From the NCBI RefSeq assembly GCF_012913485.1, contig NZ_CP051774.1, positions 1,178,001-1,242,000 on the forward strand: DNA of 64,000 nucleotides. Reading direction: 5' to 3'. Source of the stretch: Luteolibacter luteus. Its GTDB lineage: Bacteria > Verrucomicrobiota > Verrucomicrobiia > Verrucomicrobiales > Akkermansiaceae. Numbering within the stretch: position 1 is the stretch's first letter; each line of letters begins with the position of its first letter. Under the pieces are notes generated by a model. That model was not told where the DNA came from, did not search any database, and was given only the letters and a program-made list of their open reading frames with translations. Positions 60,761-64,000 of the stretch are shown piece by piece. Made by a program: the position numbers and the translations under genes.

Positions 60761-61549
60761 ATGAAGCACCCCCTGCTGTCTCTAGCCTTTTCCCTACTCG
60801 TTTTTGGAACGCTTGCCCACCCGGCAGCAGCCCAGACCATTGAGAACGTCGATCCCGGTGTACCGGACAATTCTTTTTACGCGGACCTTCCTTTTGAAAC
60901 GACGATCGGCGGCGATCTGGAGCAACGGGCGGGCTTCAACTACCGGACTGTCGAGGGTTTCGGCCCCGGCCGCGTGTATGATTTCTGCGCCGATTACTAC
61001 GTGGGCACGGCCTATCAGGGACTGATCTACAATGTCGAGACCGGGCTGGGCAGCAACTTCGGTGCCTCCCAGAACGATGCGATCGGTGCGCTGTTCTCGA
61101 ATTCCATCACTGGCTTCGACGATCTCCTGAACCAATATCTGGCGGCGAACGGCGGAAGCTGGGACTACAACGACGAACTCTCCGATCAGTACGACGCCCT
61201 CCAAGGCTATGCGGCGGGGATGCAGATCGCGCTCTGGGAAATCATCCACGACGGGACCGACAACGGACTTTCGATCGTCCAAGGCCCGGACGGCGGCGAT
61301 TTCCGGGTGGACGATATTCCCACAGGCTCTGACCCGCGTGCTGAAGCCGGCTACGCCAAGGCGGAGGAATTCCTCGCCAACATCCGCAACAGCACTTGGA
61401 CCAACACGGGTGGCGTCAATTTCTACTACGCGGTCCCGACGACACCCGGCGAGCAAGACCGCCTCTGGGTGACCGTGGTACCGGAGCCTTCCAGTGCCTT
61501 GCTGGGTGCTGCCGGTCTGCTGCTGGTGCTGCGCCGCCGCCGCGCCTGA
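60761..61549 (+). CDS. PEP-CTERM protein with possible thioester-domain residues
   Basis: 262 residues from ATG 60761 with a signal peptide ending near PAAAQ. The Cys in [10 protein letters not shown] (about 76) and Gln in [12 protein letters not shown] (about 155) occupy the positions that form a Cys-Gln thioester in TED-domain surface adhesins; this pattern occurs in many PEP-CTERM proteins. The end [20 protein letters not shown] with RRA is a PEP-CTERM anchor. A strong terminator follows (61571-61608). Confidence 0.88.
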   Translation: MKHPLLSLAFSLLVFGTLAHPAAAQTIENVDPGVPDNSFYADLPFETTIGGDLEQRAGFNYRTVEGFGPGRVYDFCADYYVGTAYQGLIYNVETGLGSNFGASQNDAIGALFSNSITGFDDLLNQYLAANGGSWDYNDELSDQYDALQGYAAGMQIALWEIIHDGTDNGLSIVQGPDGGDFRVDDIPTGSDPRAEAGYAKAEEFLANIRNSTWTNTGGVNFYYAVPTTPGEQDRLWVTVVPEPSSALLGAAGLLLVLRRRRA

Positions 61550-61570
61550 GATTTTCCCGCTCATTTTCCG

Positions 61571-61608
61571 ATCCCCGCCTGCCGATCCGGCACGCGGGGA
61601 TTTTTTTT
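61571..61608 (+). terminator. Intrinsic terminator after the PEP-CTERM gene
   Basis: ATCCCCGC at 61571-61578 pairs with GCGGGGAT at 61594-61601, followed by an eight-T tract. It separates the PEP-CTERM gene from the fumarase gene (start 61659). Confidence 0.9.
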
Positions 61609-61658
61609 GTGCTCTAGCCGGGCTGGACGGGCCGCGGGGGCTGCCTAGACTGCTGCGC

Positions 61659-63287
61659 ATGCCCGAATTCGTCTATCAGGATCCTTTCCCCCTCGGTGCC
61701 GATGAGACCGAGTATGAGTGCCTCACTAGCGAACACGTCTCGGTGGCGGAGTTCGACGGCAAGCCGATCCTGAAGGTGGCGCCGGAGGGGCTGGCCCTGC
61801 TGGCGAACGAGGCGATGAAGGCAATCAACTTCACGCTGCGCCCCAGCCATCTCGCTCAAGTGGCCGCGATCCTGGACGATCCCGAGGCCACCGAGAATGA
61901 CAGGATGGTGGCGCTGATGCTGCTGAAGAATGCGGAGATCGCGGCAAAGGGCATCCTTCCCGCATGCCAGGATACCGGCACCGCGACAGTAGTCGGAAAG
62001 AAAGGCCAGCAGGTGTGGACCGGCTGCGATGATGCCGAGTGGCTCTCCAAGGGCATCCACAAGACCTATCAAGAGGAGAACCTGCGCTACTCCCAGACCG
62101 CGCCCCTCACAATGTACGAGGAGGCGAATACCAAGACCAACTTGCCAGCCCAGATCGACCTCTATGCGAGCGAGGGCGATGCTTACAAATTCCTCTTTGT
62201 CAGCAAGGGCGGCGGCTCGGCGAACAAGACCTTCCTCTATCAGGAGACGAAGGCGCTGCTGAATCCGAAGCGGCTGAAGGAATTCTGTGTCGAGAAGATG
62301 CGTTCGCTCGGCACCGCGGCCTGCCCGCCCTATCATCTCGCGATCGTGATCGGCGGCACCTCCGCTGAGACCTGTCTGAAGACGGTGAAGCTGGCTTCCA
62401 CACGTTACTACGATGCGCTGCCGACTTCCGGCAACGAGCATGGCCGCGCTTTCCGCGACCTGGAGCTGGAGAAAGAGCTGTTAGAGGCGGCGAGGAACAT
62501 CGGTATCGGCGCGCAGTTCGGCGGGAAGTATTTCGCGCTCGATGTGCGGGTGGTGCGCCTGCCGCGTCACGGTGCATCCTGTCCAGTGGGCATCGGTGTT
62601 TCCTGCTCCGCGGATCGCCAGGCGAAGGCGAAGATCACGAAGGATGGGATCTTCCTGGAGAAACTGGAGAAGAACCCCGGACGCTTCATCCCGGAGAAGT
62701 ATCGCGACTGGAAGTTCAAGGGCGTGGAGATCGATCTCGACCAAGGGATGGAGAAGACGCTTGCGACCCTGAGCAAGTATCCGGTGACGACGGCGGTCTC
62801 GCTGAGCGGCACGATCATTGTCGCGCGCGACATCGCCCACGCGAAGATCAAGGAGCGGCTGGATGAAACGGGCGAGCTGCCCGCTTACATCAAGGATTAT
62901 CCCGTGTATTACGCAGGTCCGGCAAAGACTCCGGCCGGCTATCCGTCCGGATCCTTCGGCCCGACGACCGCAGGCCGCATGGACTCTTACGTGGATCTCT
63001 TCCAAAGCCACGGCGGTTCACGCGTGATGCTGGCGAAGGGCAACCGCTCCCAAGCAGTGACGGATGCCTGCAAGGCTCACGGGGGCTTCTATCTCGGCTC
63101 TGCCGGTGGGCCCGCCGCGCTGCTCGCGAAGGAGCATATCAAGAGCCAGGAAGTGGTGGAGTATCCGGAACTCGGGATGGAAGCGGTATGGAAAATCCGC
63201 GTGGAGAATTTCCCGGCCTTCATTCTGGTGGACGACAAGGGCAACGACTTCTTCAAGAAGATCAACGAGTGCCCGGTGTGCGTGTGA
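61659..63287 (+). CDS. Class I fumarate hydratase ([4Fe-4S])
   Basis: 542 residues from ATG 61659; the upstream 165 bases in frame pass through the terminator. Cluster Cys are in [37 protein letters not shown] and [30 protein letters not shown] and [15 protein letters not shown] are family signatures. It converts fumarate to malate in the TCA cycle and is oxygen-sensitive. It is a single-chain enzyme with both alpha and beta parts fused, as in FumA. Confidence 0.95.
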   Translation: MPEFVYQDPFPLGADETEYECLTSEHVSVAEFDGKPILKVAPEGLALLANEAMKAINFTLRPSHLAQVAAILDDPEATENDRMVALMLLKNAEIAAKGILPACQDTGTATVVGKKGQQVWTGCDDAEWLSKGIHKTYQEENLRYSQTAPLTMYEEANTKTNLPAQIDLYASEGDAYKFLFVSKGGGSANKTFLYQETKALLNPKRLKEFCVEKMRSLGTAACPPYHLAIVIGGTSAETCLKTVKLASTRYYDALPTSGNEHGRAFRDLELEKELLEAARNIGIGAQFGGKYFALDVRVVRLPRHGASCPVGIGVSCSADRQAKAKITKDGIFLEKLEKNPGRFIPEKYRDWKFKGVEIDLDQGMEKTLATLSKYPVTTAVSLSGTIIVARDIAHAKIKERLDETGELPAYIKDYPVYYAGPAKTPAGYPSGSFGPTTAGRMDSYVDLFQSHGGSRVMLAKGNRSQAVTDACKAHGGFYLGSAGGPAALLAKEHIKSQEVVEYPELGMEAVWKIRVENFPAFILVDDKGNDFFKKINECPVCV

Positions 63288-63318
63288 GTGTAAGCGGCAG
63301 GTCCTGATTTGCGAAGGC

Positions 63319-63348
63319 GACGTATAGGAGGGCAAAGACCTATACGTC
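63319..63348. terminator. Bidirectional hairpin between convergent genes
   Basis: GACGTATAGG at 63319-63328 pairs perfectly with CCTATACGTC at 63339-63348. It lies between the fumarase stop and the OmpA-family stop (63362), a position where one hairpin can serve both. Confidence 0.6.
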
Positions 63349-63361
63349 CCCTAAGTCACGA

Positions 63362-64000
63362 TCAGCGGGCCAGGCCGGGCTCCTCGATCCGGAAGATTGC
63401 CACGCGGCGGTCCATGCTTCTCATGGCCTCCGGCGCGGTGGGAGGATGACGGGCTTCCGAGGCACCGAAGCCAACGGGAATCACACGCTCGGCCTCAAGG
63501 CCATTGCGCACGAGTTCGCGTGCGATCGCTTCAGCGCGTTGCTGAGAAAGGATCTGATTTTCCTCAAAGGTGCCTTCCGCAGACGCGTGACCTTCGATCA
63601 CGAATCGAATTCCTGCGAAATCATTGTCCTTCATGGCTGCCGATAGAATGCGGGCCATCTCATAGGAATGGGCATCCGCAAATTGGGTCGAACCGCGCTG
63701 GAAGGTGATATCGTTCGTGCTGATCATGCTCTTCTCGCTGACCGGGTAGGAAAGGACCCGGGCATCGCCGCCGCGGTATTCCTGGGGCAAGACCGCGAGA
63801 TCCGCTTCATCGGGGGTGTACAGGCGGTTCGCCTCGGCAGGCGTGTAGATGGAGACGTAGCCAAGTGCGGCATTCGCCAGCAGCACCGAAGGGATCGAAG
63901 TGCGCGAGTGAAAATGGACATAGCGGCGACCGGAATGGAGGAAGCGCGGCGATTCATCCGAGGGAACCAATCCCACAACGTCATCGTCCCCTCGATCCCG
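63362..64000 (-). CDS. OmpA-family C-terminal domain protein (cut by right edge)
   Basis: The frame is open to the right edge, giving 212 residues of an incomplete N-terminal part plus the OmpA domain. GIRFVIEGHASAEGTFEENQ, LSQQRAEAIARELVRNGLEA and ERVIPVGFGASEARH are the peptidoglycan-binding motif. A caspase- or adaptor-like region upstream (SVLLANAALGYVSIYTP) is unassigned. The C-terminal domain binds peptidoglycan; the rest is outside the window. Confidence 0.85.
   Translation of the reverse strand, partial: RDRGDDDVVGLVPSDESPRFLHSGRRYVHFHSRTSIPSVLLANAALGYVSIYTPAEANRLYTPDEADLAVLPQEYRGGDARVLSYPVSEKSMISTNDITFQRGSTQFADAHSYEMARILSAAMKDNDFAGIRFVIEGHASAEGTFEENQILSQQRAEAIARELVRNGLEAERVIPVGFGASEARHPPTAPEAMRSMDRRVAIFRIEEPGLAR

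Noticed and set aside
1-64000. CRISPR arrays, tRNA or rRNA genes, transposases, phage genes
   Set aside because: No regularly spaced repeats, no cloverleaf-like sequence, no rRNA stretch and no transposase or integrase motif was found on reading both strands, although a small tRNA could be missed by eye.

Overview
This window looks like a chromosomal segment of a Verrucomicrobiota bacterium of the Verrucomicrobiaceae/Luteolibacter type. The evidence is high-GC DNA with dense genes, two proteins with PEP-CTERM tails (VPEPS plus a hydrophobic helix plus RRR), large secreted proteins built of autotransporter-associated beta-strand or LamG-like/TSP3 repeats, a very large protein resembling Verru_Chthon cassette protein A, four ECF sigma factors of types expanded in Planctomycetes and Verrucomicrobia, and two Hanks-type kinases. 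I saw no rRNA, tRNA, CRISPR array, transposase or prophage.

Layout. At 1-400 is the 5' part of an NnrS-like gene running off the left edge. From 779 to 8851 lies what reads as a fructan-utilisation locus: a divergent AraR-like GntR/LacI regulator, a sugar porter, a small protein resembling the DUF120 fold, a secreted beta-strand-repeat protein, a secreted GH32 fructanase and a secreted GH172 (DUF2961) enzyme. From 8832 to 13739 are an ECF sigma factor, a remnant of a surface-protein tail, a 1090-residue LamG/TSP3 protein and a PEP-CTERM paralogue of one of its modules. From 14158 to 20195 are an ECF sigma/Ser-Thr kinase pair, a sialidase, a lipoprotein, a small membrane protein and another ECF sigma factor. 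From 20345 to 24811 is a four-gene catabolic operon: YcaC-like hydrolase, alginate-export-type porin, ABM-domain protein and YtcJ-like amidohydrolase. A 1003-residue kinase/TPR protein follows at 25183-28194, then an SDR/GH130/Gfo-Idh-MocA operon on the minus strand (31199 to 28201).

From about 31789 to 37049 is a probable stress island: a WYL-like small protein, a cysteine hydrolase, a conserved helical protein, a DUF6766-like membrane protein, two divergent DUF892 ferritin-like proteins and a GH13 enzyme with a CBM20-like domain. Next are a TPR protein, a sorbosone-dehydrogenase-like secreted protein, an unknown secreted protein and the Verru_Chthon A-like protein (39607-43095).

From 43659 to 49997 is a possible signalling cassette: a histidine kinase with a plant ethylene-receptor-like sensor domain, an ECF sigma factor, a FecR-like transmembrane anti-sigma and a 1007-residue surface protein. 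The remainder is a metabolic and housekeeping mixture: amidohydrolase plus Rieske protein, VTT/DedA-like protein, SLC13 transporter, CorC/HlyC-like protein, FmdB-like protein, zinc-ligand-less S14, VOC protein, an unknown, a beta-HAD dehydrogenase with a divergent AraC regulator, a DUF1460 amidase, DUF5069, a PEP-CTERM protein with possible thioester residues, class I fumarase, and an OmpA-family gene cut by the right edge.

The most interesting leads are the GH32/GH172 locus, the ethylene-receptor-like kinase beside a sigma/FecR/surface-protein cassette, and a 37-bp nested palindrome present twice in inverted orientation (25000-25036 and 55923-55959). All functional names come from reading motifs and overall resemblance; no database search was run.
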